64,000 nt of DNA, from assembly GCA_963713815.1 (NCBI GenBank), contig CAVQNH010000029.1, positions 62,001-126,000 of the forward strand. Reading direction: 5' to 3'. Each line of letters begins with the position of its first letter. The first letter of the stretch is position 1. Origin of the DNA: RYN-230 sp963713815 (GTDB lineage: Bacteria; Actinomycetota; Actinomycetes; Streptosporangiales; Streptosporangiaceae). The position numbers were made by a program, and so were the translations under genes. The notes under the pieces are model-generated. The model did not search any database. It was not told the origin of the DNA and was given only the letters and a program-made list of their open reading frames with translations. Shown here one piece after another: positions 1 to 9,946 of the stretch.

Positions 1-113
1 CCCGTGTCGGCGTACCAGCTCAGCCGCATGCTGCGGGAGTCGCCTCGTACGTCGAAGAACACCTCGCCGAGCCGGGGCAACGGGGCTGCGTCCGACGCTG
101 ACATGGAGCCCAT
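1..113 (-). CDS. Conserved actinobacterial hypothetical protein, 5' part only
   Basis: A reading frame on the minus strand starts at an ATG at 113 (a second in-frame ATG lies at 104) and runs off the left edge of the window. The visible residues include the stretch FFDVRGDSRSMRLSWY. From memory this matches a small conserved Streptomyces-type protein of unknown function. No convincing ribosome binding site precedes either ATG, so the start is uncertain. It is divergent from the whiB-type gene. Only about 37 residues are visible, so no function is proposed. Confidence 0.55.
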   Translation of the reverse strand, partial: MGSMSASDAAPLPRLGEVFFDVRGDSRSMRLSWYADT

Positions 114-561
114 GGTGGCGCTGAACTCACGGGTTTGTCCAATTAACCCGGCACTATGATAGGAGCCGGGGCGGGCGGTACCGCTTCCATGCTGGGGGTA
201 TGCCCCTGCGGCCGGCCCGCGCGGCCGGGCCCAACATCTCTGCCGCGGATTCGCGATCCGGCCTGCGAAACAGGCCTTGCGGATGGCATCATTGATCATC
301 GGTCCGGTGGACAGGACTGGTTGTGTCAGAGCGGGCGGCACCCGGTTGCCGCTGCTCATCCGGCAGGGTTGCTCCTCTAGCTACTCCCGTGGCGGTCACG
401 GGCGCCTTGAGGCTGCCCGGGTCCCGGGAACACGCAGGTGATGCAGTGCGTTGGATACCTGTGACGGGGCAAAAGCCGCACATGGCGAACCAGATGTCCG
501 ACGGAACAAGAGGGTCGGCTGGACGCGGAACACACACTGAGCTTGTTGAGGAGATTGAGTC
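114..561. other. Intergenic region upstream of the whiB-type gene
   Basis: About 450 bases separate the divergent gene at the left edge from the whiB-type gene. Short open frames here (for example 156-380) show no recognisable protein and have the arginine/proline-rich look of GC-rich noncoding DNA. The stretch around 135-160 has a TTGTCC and a TATGAT hexamer, but only 14 bases apart, so a promoter is possible and not established. Long leader regions are common in front of whiB-family genes. Confidence 0.4.
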
Positions 562-861
562 ATGTCTGAGGTACGGCGGCAGGTTACCCTGCCTCCCCGG
601 CCGAACTGGGGCTGGCAAGATGCCGCCGCGTGCCGCGGCACGGATGTCGTGCTCTTCTTCGGCCCCGACGGCGAACGTCAGCCGGAGCGCGACATCAGGG
701 AGCGGAAGGCCAAGGCGCTCTGCGCCAGCTGCCCGGTGCGCACCGAGTGCCTGGATTACGCGATTTCGCGGCCGGAGAAGTACGGCACGTGGGGCGGCCT
801 GAACGAGGACGAGCGGGCTTCCGAGCGCCGCCGCCGGATGCGCCGCGCTAACGCGGCCTGA
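562..861 (+). CDS. WhiB-family iron-sulfur transcriptional regulator
   Basis: This 99-residue protein has the four cysteines that bind a [4Fe-4S] cluster in Wbl proteins: C24, C54, C57 and C63, in the usual C-Xn-CxxC-x5-C arrangement. They are followed by the G-x-W-G-G turn at 75-79 and a basic C-terminus (ERRRRMRRAN). Wbl proteins act in the cytoplasm, usually by contacting the principal sigma factor region 4 and nearby DNA, and respond to redox stress or NO. The ATG at 562 is preceded by GGAGATTG. The gene stands alone, with a strong terminator 60 bases downstream. No AT-hook-like tail is present, so it is not a WhiB7/WblC type. Which Wbl subclass it belongs to cannot be fixed from the sequence alone. 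Confidence 0.93.
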   Translation: MSEVRRQVTLPPRPNWGWQDAAACRGTDVVLFFGPDGERQPERDIRERKAKALCASCPVRTECLDYAISRPEKYGTWGGLNEDERASERRRRMRRANAA

Positions 862-921
862 CCGGGCTGATCCTGACCGGGTTCCCCAGGTAACCCGCGT
901 AACAAGTGACACCGAGCACAC

Positions 922-953
922 TGGCCGGCCGCGGCGGACGCCGCGGCCGGCCA
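922..953 (+). terminator. Perfect 14-bp stem terminator of the whiB-type gene
   Basis: The arms 922-935 and 940-953 are perfectly complementary (TGGCCGGCCGCGGC and its complement) with a 4-base loop. No T-run follows, as is usual for actinomycete terminators. It lies about 60 bases after the whiB-type stop codon. Confidence 0.75.
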
Positions 954-1097
954 CACTATGTCCATGGTCTGCCTACCCTGCCGCCGCCAGCACCATGAGG
1001 ACTGCCCGGGGGGCACCTGGTGCGATTGCCAGCACCTGCCCCTCTCGGCGCTGCCGGAGCCGCGGCGGGGCGCGCGCTCGCTCAGCTGGGTGCGGCA

Positions 1098-1184
1098 GGG
1101 CTGACCGGACCCGGGGCTGACCGGACCGGGGCTGGCCAGACCGGGCTGGCCAGACCGGGGCTCAGCGGAGCGGGGCTGACCCGG
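1098..1184. repeat. Tandem repeat, about six 14-15-bp units
   Basis: Degenerate units of the form GGGGCTGACCGGACC or GGGCTGGCCAGACC follow one another six times. They lie in the roughly 470-base gap between the whiB-type gene and the sulfite reductase leader peptide. No other gene is seen in that gap. A frame through the repeat (1020-1202) only encodes low-complexity residues. Confidence 0.7.
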
Positions 1185-1333
1185 CGCGCCCGGGCGGAAT
1201 AGGCGCGGCCGGCGTGGGGTTGGCACCATGCGTGGGCACGCTGAGCGCCCCGGCCGCCAGGCAGCCGGGCCAACGATTTACTTCGGAACGCGAAGTTGTC
1301 TCGACATGCCGTGCCCTCGCGTGTGATCCTCGT

Positions 1334-1423
1334 ATGGTGAGCGCTGCAGATCCCCTCCTCGTCGCCCGCAGGCATGTTGACCTGCTCCGGGTGCGCAGCG
1401 CTGCGTGTCGACTCGGCCGCTGA
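1334..1423 (+). CDS. Putative leader peptide of the sulfite reductase operon
   Basis: A 29-codon frame starting with ATG at 1334 encodes a peptide containing RRHVDLLRVRSAAC and ends about 210 bases before the sulfite reductase start. Very similar HVDL-x-R-x2-SA-x-C peptides are annotated as putative leader peptides in front of sulfur assimilation genes in many actinomycetes. Cysteine-responsive upstream frames before sulfite reductase have been described in mycobacteria. The single Cys codon near the end suits a sensor of cysteine supply by ribosome stalling, but that role is inferred. No obvious ribosome binding site precedes the ATG, so translation may be leaderless. Confidence 0.75.
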   Translation: MVSAADPLLVARRHVDLLRVRSAACRLGR

Positions 1424-1632
1424 CCACTGCCCCGATCGTGGGCGTGTGCCGCGGCCGGCATCTGCAGCCCTGGCGGCCTGCCTCCCGCGAGCCTGAATCG
1501 CGAACCAGCTAAGCCGCCTGGTCAGCAGGATGAACCGGTGCAGCCTGAGGCTGCCTGTCGCGTCGCGCGTCCCGCCCCAGCCAGACCCGCAGCAGCGGGC
1601 CCGACCGAGCAGGACAAGAAGGGACGCGCCAG
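1424..1632 (+). promoter_or_regulatory. Leader region between leader peptide and sulfite reductase
   Basis: This 209-base untranslated stretch holds several short stems. One is GCAGCC-TGA-GGCTGC at 1540-1554. Another pairs ACCAG with CTGGT around 1504-1522. It ends in a good ribosome binding site, AAGAAGGGA, about 9 bases before the sulfite reductase ATG. The layout fits an attenuation or translation-coupling region. The alternative foldings were read by eye only. Confidence 0.4.
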
Positions 1633-3303
1633 ATGCCGTCAGCCCACCGTCACCGAGGCCAAGGCCAGTGGGCGCTCGGATACCGCGAGCCGCTGAACAA
1701 GAACGAGGAAAACAAGAAGAACGACGACGGGCTCAACGTCCGCCAGCGGATCATCGACGTCTACTCACGGCAGGGTTTCGACTCCATCGACCCGGCCGAC
1801 CTGCGGGGACGGTTCCGCTGGTACGGCCTGTACACGCAGCGCCGGCCGGGCATCGACGGCGGCAGGACCGCCACGCTCGAGCCCGAGGAGCTCGATGACC
1901 GCTACTTCATGCTGCGCATCCGCATCGACGGCGGCCAGCTGAGCAACGACCAGCTGCGGACGGTCGCCGATATCTCCGAGCGGTACGCCCGGGACACCGC
2001 CGATCTCACCGACCGGCAGAACGTTCAGCTGCACTGGATCAGGATCGAGGACGTCCCGGCAATCTGGGAGGCCCTCGAGGCGGTCGGCCTGTCCACCACC
2101 GAAGCCTGCGGCGACACCCCCCGGGTGGTGCTGGGCTGCCCGCTGGCCGGGATCGACGCGGACGAGGTGATCGACGCGACCCCGCAGATCACCGAGACCA
2201 CCGACCGCTACGTGGGCGACCCCGCCTTCTCCAACCTTCCCCGCAAGTACAAGTCGGTGATGAGCGGGTGCACCGCGCAGTGCACCGTGCACGAGATCAA
2301 CGACGTGGCCTTCGTGGGCGTGGTCGGCCCGGATGGCGAGCCCGGCTACGACCTGTGGGTCGGTGGCGGGCTGTCCACCAACCCCATGATCGCCAAGCGC
2401 CTCGGCGCGTTCATCCACCCCGAGCAGGTCCCCGAGGTGTGGGCCGCGATCACCTCGGTCTTCCGTGACTACGGCTACCGCCGGCTGCGGCACCGCGCGC
2501 GGCTGAAGTTCCTCATCGCCGACTGGGGCCCGGAGAAATTCCGCGAGGTGCTGGAGAAGGAGTACCTGGGTTACGCGCTGCCGGACGGCGCCCCGCCGCC
2601 CCCGCCCAGCAATGGCCGGCGTGACCACGTCGGCGTGCACCGGCAGCGGGACGGCCGGTACTACGTGGGGTTCGCGCCCCGGGTCGGCCGGGTGTCGGGC
2701 AGCTCCCTGGCCCGGGTCGCCGACCTGGCCGCCCGGTACGGCAGCGGGCGGGTCCGGACCACGACCGAGCAGAAGATGGTCATCCTCGACGTGCCCGAGG
2801 AGAACGTGGCCGGGCTCACGGCGGAACTCGACGCAGCGGATCTGCCCGCCACGCCGAGCGTGTTCCGGCGGCACACGATGGCCTGCACCGGCATTGAGTT
2901 CTGCAAGCTGGCCATCGTGGAGACCAAGGCGCGGGCCACCCAGGCCATCGCCGAACTCGAGCGCCGCCTCCCCGGCTTCACCGAGCCGGTGACGATCAAC
3001 GTGAACGGGTGCCCGAACTCCTGCGCCCGGATCCAGACGGCCGACATCGGGCTCAAGGGATCGCTGGTCACCGGGCCAGACGGCCGGCAGACCGAGGGAT
3101 TCCAGATCCACCTGGGGGGCAGCCTGGCCGGCGGCGACGGCGAGAGCTCAGGCTTCGGCCGGAAGATCAGGGGGCTCAAGACCACGGCGGAGGACCTGCC
3201 CGACTACCTGGAGCGGGTCCTGCGGCGCTTCCAGGACGGCCGGGAGGCGGACGAGACCTTCGCCGCCTGGGCCAGCCGGGCCACCGAGGAGGACTTCGCA
3301 TGA
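1633..3303 (+). CDS. sirA: Ferredoxin-dependent sulfite (nitrite/sulfite) reductase
   Basis: This 556-residue enzyme reduces sulfite to sulfide with six electrons from ferredoxin, using coupled siroheme and a [4Fe-4S] cluster. It has the expected two half-domains. The cluster and siroheme ligands are seen as C418-x5-C424 (CTGIEFC) and C460-x3-C464 (CPNSC). The N-terminus (ALGYREPLNKNE ... GRFRWYGLYTQRRPGIDGG) is typical of the actinobacterial ferredoxin enzyme. The neighbouring APS reductase and siroheme chelatase argue for sulfite rather than nitrite as substrate. The ATG is preceded by AAGAAGGGA. It overlaps the next small gene by 4 bases (ATGA). Confidence 0.95.
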   Translation: MPSAHRHRGQGQWALGYREPLNKNEENKKNDDGLNVRQRIIDVYSRQGFDSIDPADLRGRFRWYGLYTQRRPGIDGGRTATLEPEELDDRYFMLRIRIDGGQLSNDQLRTVADISERYARDTADLTDRQNVQLHWIRIEDVPAIWEALEAVGLSTTEACGDTPRVVLGCPLAGIDADEVIDATPQITETTDRYVGDPAFSNLPRKYKSVMSGCTAQCTVHEINDVAFVGVVGPDGEPGYDLWVGGGLSTNPMIAKRLGAFIHPEQVPEVWAAITSVFRDYGYRRLRHRARLKFLIADWGPEKFREVLEKEYLGYALPDGAPPPPPSNGRRDHVGVHRQRDGRYYVGFAPRVGRVSGSSLARVADLAARYGSGRVRTTTEQKMVILDVPEENVAGLTAELDAADLPATPSVFRRHTMACTGIEFCKLAIVETKARATQAIAELERRLPGFTEPVTINVNGCPNSCARIQTADIGLKGSLVTGPDGRQTEGFQIHLGGSLAGGDGESSGFGRKIRGLKTTAEDLPDYLERVLRRFQDGREADETFAAWASRATEEDFA

Positions 3304-3461
3304 CATTCCACACATCAGGGACAGAACGTGCAATCCCTTTCTACTGCCCTTATTGTGGCGAAGAAGATCTAGAACCACAGGAACAGGACGGCGGCTGGCG
3401 GTGTCGCAGCTGCATCCGGTCCTTCCAGCTACGATTTGCTGGAACGGGAGTGATCCTGTGA
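3300..3461 (+). CDS. Small zinc-ribbon protein between sulfite reductase and APS reductase
   Basis: This 53-residue protein has two CxxC knuckles (C16/C19 and C35/C38, CPYCG and CRSC) and so is probably a single zinc ribbon. It overlaps the sulfite reductase stop by ATGA and the cysH start by GTGA, so the three are translationally coupled. As far as I recall, a similar small gene sits at the same place in Streptomyces. Its role is unknown; a redox or cluster-handling partner of either enzyme is a guess. Its codon use is visibly AT-richer than its neighbours (CTA, TAT, TGT, GAA-rich). Confidence 0.85.
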   Translation: MTFHTSGTERAIPFYCPYCGEEDLEPQEQDGGWRCRSCIRSFQLRFAGTGVIL

Positions 3462-4222
3462 GCACCAGCGTGACAAAGCGCACCTACCCTGGTCAGGCAG
3501 TCCCTGAAGTCTCCGATCCTGAAGCTCGGGAGGAACCAATCCGCATGGAGAGGCTCGCAGCCCAGGCGGCGGAGGAACTCGCCGACGCGCCCGCGGAAGA
3601 GATCGTCCGCTGGGCGGTGGACACGTTCGGGTCCCGTATCTGCATCACGTCGTCCATGACCGACGCGGTGATCATCCATCTCGCCTCGAAGGTCAAGAGC
3701 GGGCTGGATGTGATCTTCCTGGACACCGGGTACCACTTCCCGGAAACCATCGGCACCCGGGACGCCGTGTCCGCCGTCTACCCGGTCAACGTGGTCAACG
3801 TGACCCCGTCCCGGACCGTGGCCGAGCAGGACGCCGAGCTCGGGCCCCGGCTCTACGGGCGCAACCCCGACCTGTGCTGCTACTTCCGCAAGGTCGTGCC
3901 GCTGGAGCGGGCCCTCGACCCGTACGACGCCTGGATCACCGGGGTGCGGCGGGAGGAGACGAACGCCCGCAGCGACACCAGGGCCGTCCAGTGGGACGCC
4001 CGGCGGCAGATGGTGAAGGTCAACCCCATCGTGGCCTGGACGCAGGAGCAGGTAGACACCTACATCGCCGAGAACGGCGTGCTGGTGAACCCGCTCGTGT
4101 ACGACGGGTATCCCTCCATCGGCTGCGCCACCTGCACGATGAAGGTGGCCCCCGGGGCGGACCCGCGCAGCGGCCGGTGGACGGGAACGGGCAAGACCGA
4201 ATGCGGCATCCACACCTCCTGA
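3458..4222 (+). CDS. cysH: Adenylyl-sulfate (APS) reductase, [4Fe-4S] type
   Basis: This 254-residue protein reduces APS to sulfite and AMP using thioredoxin. The iron-sulfur ligands of the APS-specific branch are present as C140-C141 (LCCYFRK) and C223-x2-C226 (GCATC). The catalytic cysteine is C249 in the C-terminal ECGIH motif. The double Cys pair separates it from PAPS reductases. The start chosen is GTG at 3458, which overlaps the preceding stop as GTGA. The N-terminal 30 residues are variable. No ATP sulfurylase genes (cysD/cysN) follow, so they must lie elsewhere. Confidence 0.95.
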   Translation: MSTSVTKRTYPGQAVPEVSDPEAREEPIRMERLAAQAAEELADAPAEEIVRWAVDTFGSRICITSSMTDAVIIHLASKVKSGLDVIFLDTGYHFPETIGTRDAVSAVYPVNVVNVTPSRTVAEQDAELGPRLYGRNPDLCCYFRKVVPLERALDPYDAWITGVRREETNARSDTRAVQWDARRQMVKVNPIVAWTQEQVDTYIAENGVLVNPLVYDGYPSIGCATCTMKVAPGADPRSGRWTGTGKTECGIHTS

Positions 4223-5031
4223 CCCCGTCTCTGGTCGCGATCGCGCACGGCAGCAGGGACCCGCGGGCCGGGGCGACGGTCGCCGGCCTGCTCGCGCTGG
4301 CCCGGACCCGGGCCAGCGCGCGGGGGCTGGCCGGGCTCGAGGCCCGCGGGGCCTTCCTGGGCCACGCGCCGCCCGCGCCGCTGCAGGTCCTCAGCGCGCT
4401 GGCCGGCCAGGACGGCGGGGATCGTGACGTGGTGGTGCTGCCACTCCTGCTCACCGCGGCGTTCCACAGCGGGACGGATATCCCCGGGCTGCTCGCCGAG
4501 GCCACGGCCGGCCTGCCCGGCCTCCGGATCCGCTACGGGGAGCCGCTGGGCCCGCATCCCGGGCTGGTGCGCGCCCTGGAACGGCGCCTCACCGAAGCAG
4601 GCCACGATCCGGCGGACGACCCGGCCGGCACGGCGGTGGTCCTCGCCTCCGCCGGGTCGAGCCACCCGGCGGCGAATGAGGCGATCGCCCGGATGGCCTC
4701 CGGCTGGCAGGCGGCCCGCGGCTGGGCCGAGGTCCGGCCGGCGTATGCCTCCGCCGCCTCGCCCACCCCGGCGGAGGCCGTGACGGACCTGCTCCGCGGC
4801 GGGGCGCGGCGGGTCGTCGTCGCGACCTACCTGCTCGCCCCCGGCCTGTTCGCCGACCGGATCCGCGGCACGGCCCTGGCGGCGGGGGCGGTGGCCGTCT
4901 CGGCACCGCTCGGGGCCGCGGAGGACGTAGCCGACGTGCTGCTCGACCGTTACGAGCAGGCTGCGGCGGGCCGGCTGGAACGCCGCGGGGCCGCCGCCCA
5001 GCGACGTGACGCCCAGGTATTGGTACGGTAA
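4201..5031 (+). CDS. Sirohydrochlorin ferrochelatase-like (CbiX/SirB family) protein
   Basis: This 276-residue protein belongs to the CbiX family, which inserts iron or cobalt into sirohydrochlorin. The metal-site motif IAHGSRDP (H16) opens the first half, a second His lies in AAFHSGTD, and the second half carries the ASAGSSHP and ATYLLAPGLFADR blocks seen in two-half CbiX proteins. In this operon it would supply siroheme to the sulfite reductase. The ATG at 4201 lies inside the end of cysH, a 22-base overlap. No later in-frame start keeps the first motif in place. Confidence 0.85.
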   Translation: MRHPHLLTPSLVAIAHGSRDPRAGATVAGLLALARTRASARGLAGLEARGAFLGHAPPAPLQVLSALAGQDGGDRDVVVLPLLLTAAFHSGTDIPGLLAEATAGLPGLRIRYGEPLGPHPGLVRALERRLTEAGHDPADDPAGTAVVLASAGSSHPAANEAIARMASGWQAARGWAEVRPAYASAASPTPAEAVTDLLRGGARRVVVATYLLAPGLFADRIRGTALAAGAVAVSAPLGAAEDVADVLLDRYEQAAAGRLERRGAAAQRRDAQVLVR

Positions 5032-5040
5032 AGCGCCCGC

Positions 5041-5086
5041 ATGGTGACGGGTTTCCGGGTGGTAACAAGCGCAGTAGTGTCACCAT
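5041..5086. promoter_or_regulatory. 8-bp inverted repeat in the chelatase-aidB gap
   Basis: ATGGTGAC at 5041-5048 is matched perfectly by GTCACCAT at 5079-5086, 30 bases apart. The pair sits immediately before a possible aidB start (ATG 5088). It could be a hairpin or an operator; nothing else supports a choice. Confidence 0.3.
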
Positions 5087-5102
5087 CATGACGTCTCTGC
5101 CG

Positions 5103-5217
5103 GCTACCACGGGGCCGACCACCACGGGACAGGCCACCACGGGCCGGCCGCCACGGGCCGGCCGCCACCGGGCCGACCACCACGGGGCAAGCCGCCGCCG
5201 GGCCGCACCTGACCCAC
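5103..5217. repeat. Tandem 14/15-bp repeat at the aidB N-terminus
   Basis: Units such as GGGCCGACCACCAC, GGGACAGGCCACCAC and GGGCCGGCCGCCAC alternate between 14 and 15 bases about six times. Because 14 is not a multiple of three, the reading frame drifts across the array. The frame opened by ATG 5088 is lost and the AidB frame starts only after the array. Confidence 0.65.
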
Positions 5218-5220
5218 GAT

Positions 5221-6874
5221 GTGCTCAACCAGGTCCCGCTGCTGGCTGGCTACGATGTCGCGGACGATCCCGCGCTGCTGGCCGCGGCCGCCCGGGAAGG
5301 CGCGGGGTGGGCCGGGGACAGCCTGCACGAGCTCGGTGAGCTGGCCGGCACCCGGGAGACCCAGGAGCACGCCCGGCTGGCCAACGAGCACCCGCCGGTG
5401 CTGAGGACCCATGACGCGCGGGGCCACCGGATCGACGAGGTCGAGTTCCACCCGTCCTGGCACGTCCTGCTGGGCACCGCGGTCAGCCACGGGCTGCACG
5501 CGGCGCCGTGGGCCGATCCCGCCCCCGGCGCGCACGTCGCCCGGGCGGCCAGGTTCTTCGTGTGGTCGCAGGCCGAGGCGGGGCACAGCTGCCCGGTCTC
5601 GATGACCTACGCGGCCGTCCCGCCGCTGCGCCACGCCCCCGAGCTGGCCCGCCGGTTCGGGCCACTGCTCACCGCCCGGGAGTACGATCCCGGGCTGCGC
5701 CCGCCGGAGGGCAAGGCGGGCCTGCTGGCCGGGATGGCCATGACCGAGAAGCAGGGCGGCTCGGATGTGCGCGCGAACACCACCCGGGCGGAGCCGGTGC
5801 CCGCGGCCGGGCCCGGCGCCCACCTGCTCACCGGGCACAAGTGGTTCTGCTCCGCGCCCATGAGCGACCTGTTCCTGGTCCTGGCCCAGGCCCCGGCCGG
5901 GCTGACCTGCTTCCTCCTCCCCCGGGTGCTGCCGGACGGGACCCGCAACGCCGTCCGGCTGCAGCGGCTCAAGGACAAGCTGGGCAACCGGTCCAACGCC
6001 TCCGCCGAGGTCGAGTTCGACGCCGCGCTGGCCTGGCAGGTCGGCGAGGCCGGCCGGGGCGTGCCGACCATCATCGAGATGGTCAGCGCGACCCGTCTGG
6101 ACTGCGTGCTGGGCAGCGCGGCGGGGATGCGCCTGGGCTGCGTCACGGCCGTGCACTACGCGACGCACCGGCGTGCCTTCGGCGCGAGCCTGATCTCGCA
6201 GCCGCTCATGACCTCCGTGCTGGCCGACCTCGTGCTGGAATCGGAGGCCGCGACCACGCTGGCGCTGCGGCTCGCGGGTGCGGCCGACCGGGCCGCCCGC
6301 GGGGACGCGGCCGAGGCGGACCTGCTCCGGGTCGCGCTGCCCGCCGCCAAGCACTGGATCTGCAAGCGCGCGCCGCTGCACGCCGCCGAGGCACTGGAGT
6401 GCCTCGGCGGCAACGGCTACGTGGAGGAGTCAGGAATGCCCCGGCTGTACCGCGAGGCGCCCCTGAACTCGATCTGGGAGGGCTCCGGCAACGTAACCGC
6501 CCTGGACCTGCTCCGGGCCCTGCAGCGCCAGCAGGGAGCGGCTGAGGCCCTGGCGGCCGAGCTGGACCTGGCCGCGGGCGGGGACCCCCGGCTCGACACG
6601 GCGGTCAGCGGGCTGAACCAGGAGCTGCGGAAACTGGCCGCCCGGACCGGCCCCGAGGCGCAGTTCGCGAGCCCGCCGCCTGGCCGGGATGATCACCGTC
6701 GCCCTCCAGGCGGCGCTGCTGGTCCGGCACGCCCCCGGCCCGGTCGCGGACGCGTTCTGCGCCTCCCGCCTGGGGCCGGGCGCGCCACCCGGGCCCGGGG
6801 TGCCGTTCGGGACGCTCCCTGACGGGCTGGCGCTGAACGAGATCCTGGGCCGGGCCACGCCGGTACACGGGTAG
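5221..6874 (+). CDS. aidB: AidB-like acyl-CoA dehydrogenase, frameshifted near the C-terminus
   Basis: The protein is an FAD-dependent acyl-CoA dehydrogenase of the AidB type. Seen are MTEKQGGSDVR, GHKWFCSAPMSD, HYATHRRAFG and the C-terminal ECLGGNGYVEES and SIWEGSGNV blocks. The family N-terminus (THDVLNQVPLLAGYD) begins just before the GTG at 5221, the only usable start in this frame, so the true start is probably ATG 5088 with a frame break inside the tandem repeat. Near 6670 the frame changes again: as written it ends at 6822 with nonsense residues. The +1 frame from about 6672 to 6874 reads RRLAGMITVAL onward, the expected C-terminus. It is either two sequencing errors or a decaying gene. 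Physiological substrate unknown. Confidence 0.85.
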
Positions 6875-6883
6875 GGTCGGCTG

Positions 6884-9109
<2,226 letters not shown>

Positions 9110-9112
9110 GGC

Positions 9113-9181
9113 GCCCGTGAAACTGGCCCCGTGAAGCCTGCCCCGTGGAGCTGACCCCGTGAACCTGACCCCGTGCGGCTG
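9113..9181 (+). repeat. Tandem repeat of a GTG start context
   Basis: Five units of 13-15 bases, each close to CCCCGTGAACCTGA, lie between glgX and the RibD-like gene. Each unit contains a GTG, and the last GTG (9173) is the start of the RibD-like protein. The earlier GTGs open only tiny frames closed within one or two units by TGA. Confidence 0.7.
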
Positions 9182-9946
9182 ATCTACCCCGGTCCGGCGG
9201 GTAACAGCCCGCCGGACCTGGCCGGGCTGTACGCCTACCCGGCCCATGCCGAGGCCGGACGGCCCTGGGTCCGGGCCAGCATGATCGAGAGCGCCGACGG
9301 GGCGGCCGCGGTCGACGGCCTCTCCGGCGGCCTGGGCGGCCCGGCTGACCATGAGATCTTCGGCCTGCTCCGCGCGCTGGCCGGGGTGATCCTGGTCGGC
9401 GCGGGCACCGTCCGCGCCGAGGCGTACCGCCCGGCGCGGGTGGCCGCGCGCTGGGCGCCGCTGCGCGCCGGACGCCCGGCCACGCCGCCCATCGCGGTGC
9501 TGAGCGGCCGGCTGGACCTCGACCCGGCCGGGCCGCTGCTGGCCGGCGCGCCGGCGGAGGCGCGCACGATGGTGATCACCGCGGAATCCGCGCCCGGGGA
9601 CCGGCGGGCGGAGCTGGCCCGGCACGCCGACGTGATCATCGGCGGCGAGCACGAGGTAACCGCCGAGGCCGCGGTCAGCGCGCTGGCCCGCCGGGGCTAC
9701 CGGGAGATCCTCGCCGAGGGCGGCCCGTACCTGCTGGGCCAGCTCGCCGCGGCGGGCCTGATCGACGAGCTGTGCGTGACCATCAGCCCGGTCCTGGCCG
9801 GCGGCCCGGGCGGGCGGATCATCCAGGGCCCGGTGCCAGCCCCGGGCGGGGCGGTCTCAGGGGCGCAGGCCGGCCGGCTGAGCCTGGCCCACGTCCTGGC
9901 GGACGACCACGGTTACCTGCTGTGCCGTTACCTGAGGACGGGCTAA
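9173..9946 (+). CDS. RibD C-terminal-like pyrimidine reductase family protein
   Basis: This 257-residue protein has the dihydrofolate-reductase-like fold of the RibD C-terminal domain, which reduces a riboflavin precursor with NADPH. Visible family features are RASMIESADGAAAVDG, the ILVGAGTVRAE loop, and ILAEGGPYLLGQL, followed by LIDELCVTISPVLAGG. It lacks the deaminase half of RibD and sits away from rib genes, so its true substrate is uncertain. The GTG at 9173 has no clear ribosome binding site. The 3' end overlaps the convergent ligC gene by 4 bases. Confidence 0.85.
   Translation: MRLIYPGPAGNSPPDLAGLYAYPAHAEAGRPWVRASMIESADGAAAVDGLSGGLGGPADHEIFGLLRALAGVILVGAGTVRAEAYRPARVAARWAPLRAGRPATPPIAVLSGRLDLDPAGPLLAGAPAEARTMVITAESAPGDRRAELARHADVIIGGEHEVTAEAAVSALARRGYREILAEGGPYLLGQLAAAGLIDELCVTISPVLAGGPGGRIIQGPVPAPGGAVSGAQAGRLSLAHVLADDHGYLLCRYLRTG

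Noticed and set aside
1020..1202. Small frame through the tandem repeat after the whiB-type gene
   Set aside because: It only translates the repeat into Gly/Ala/Leu residues and has no family resemblance.
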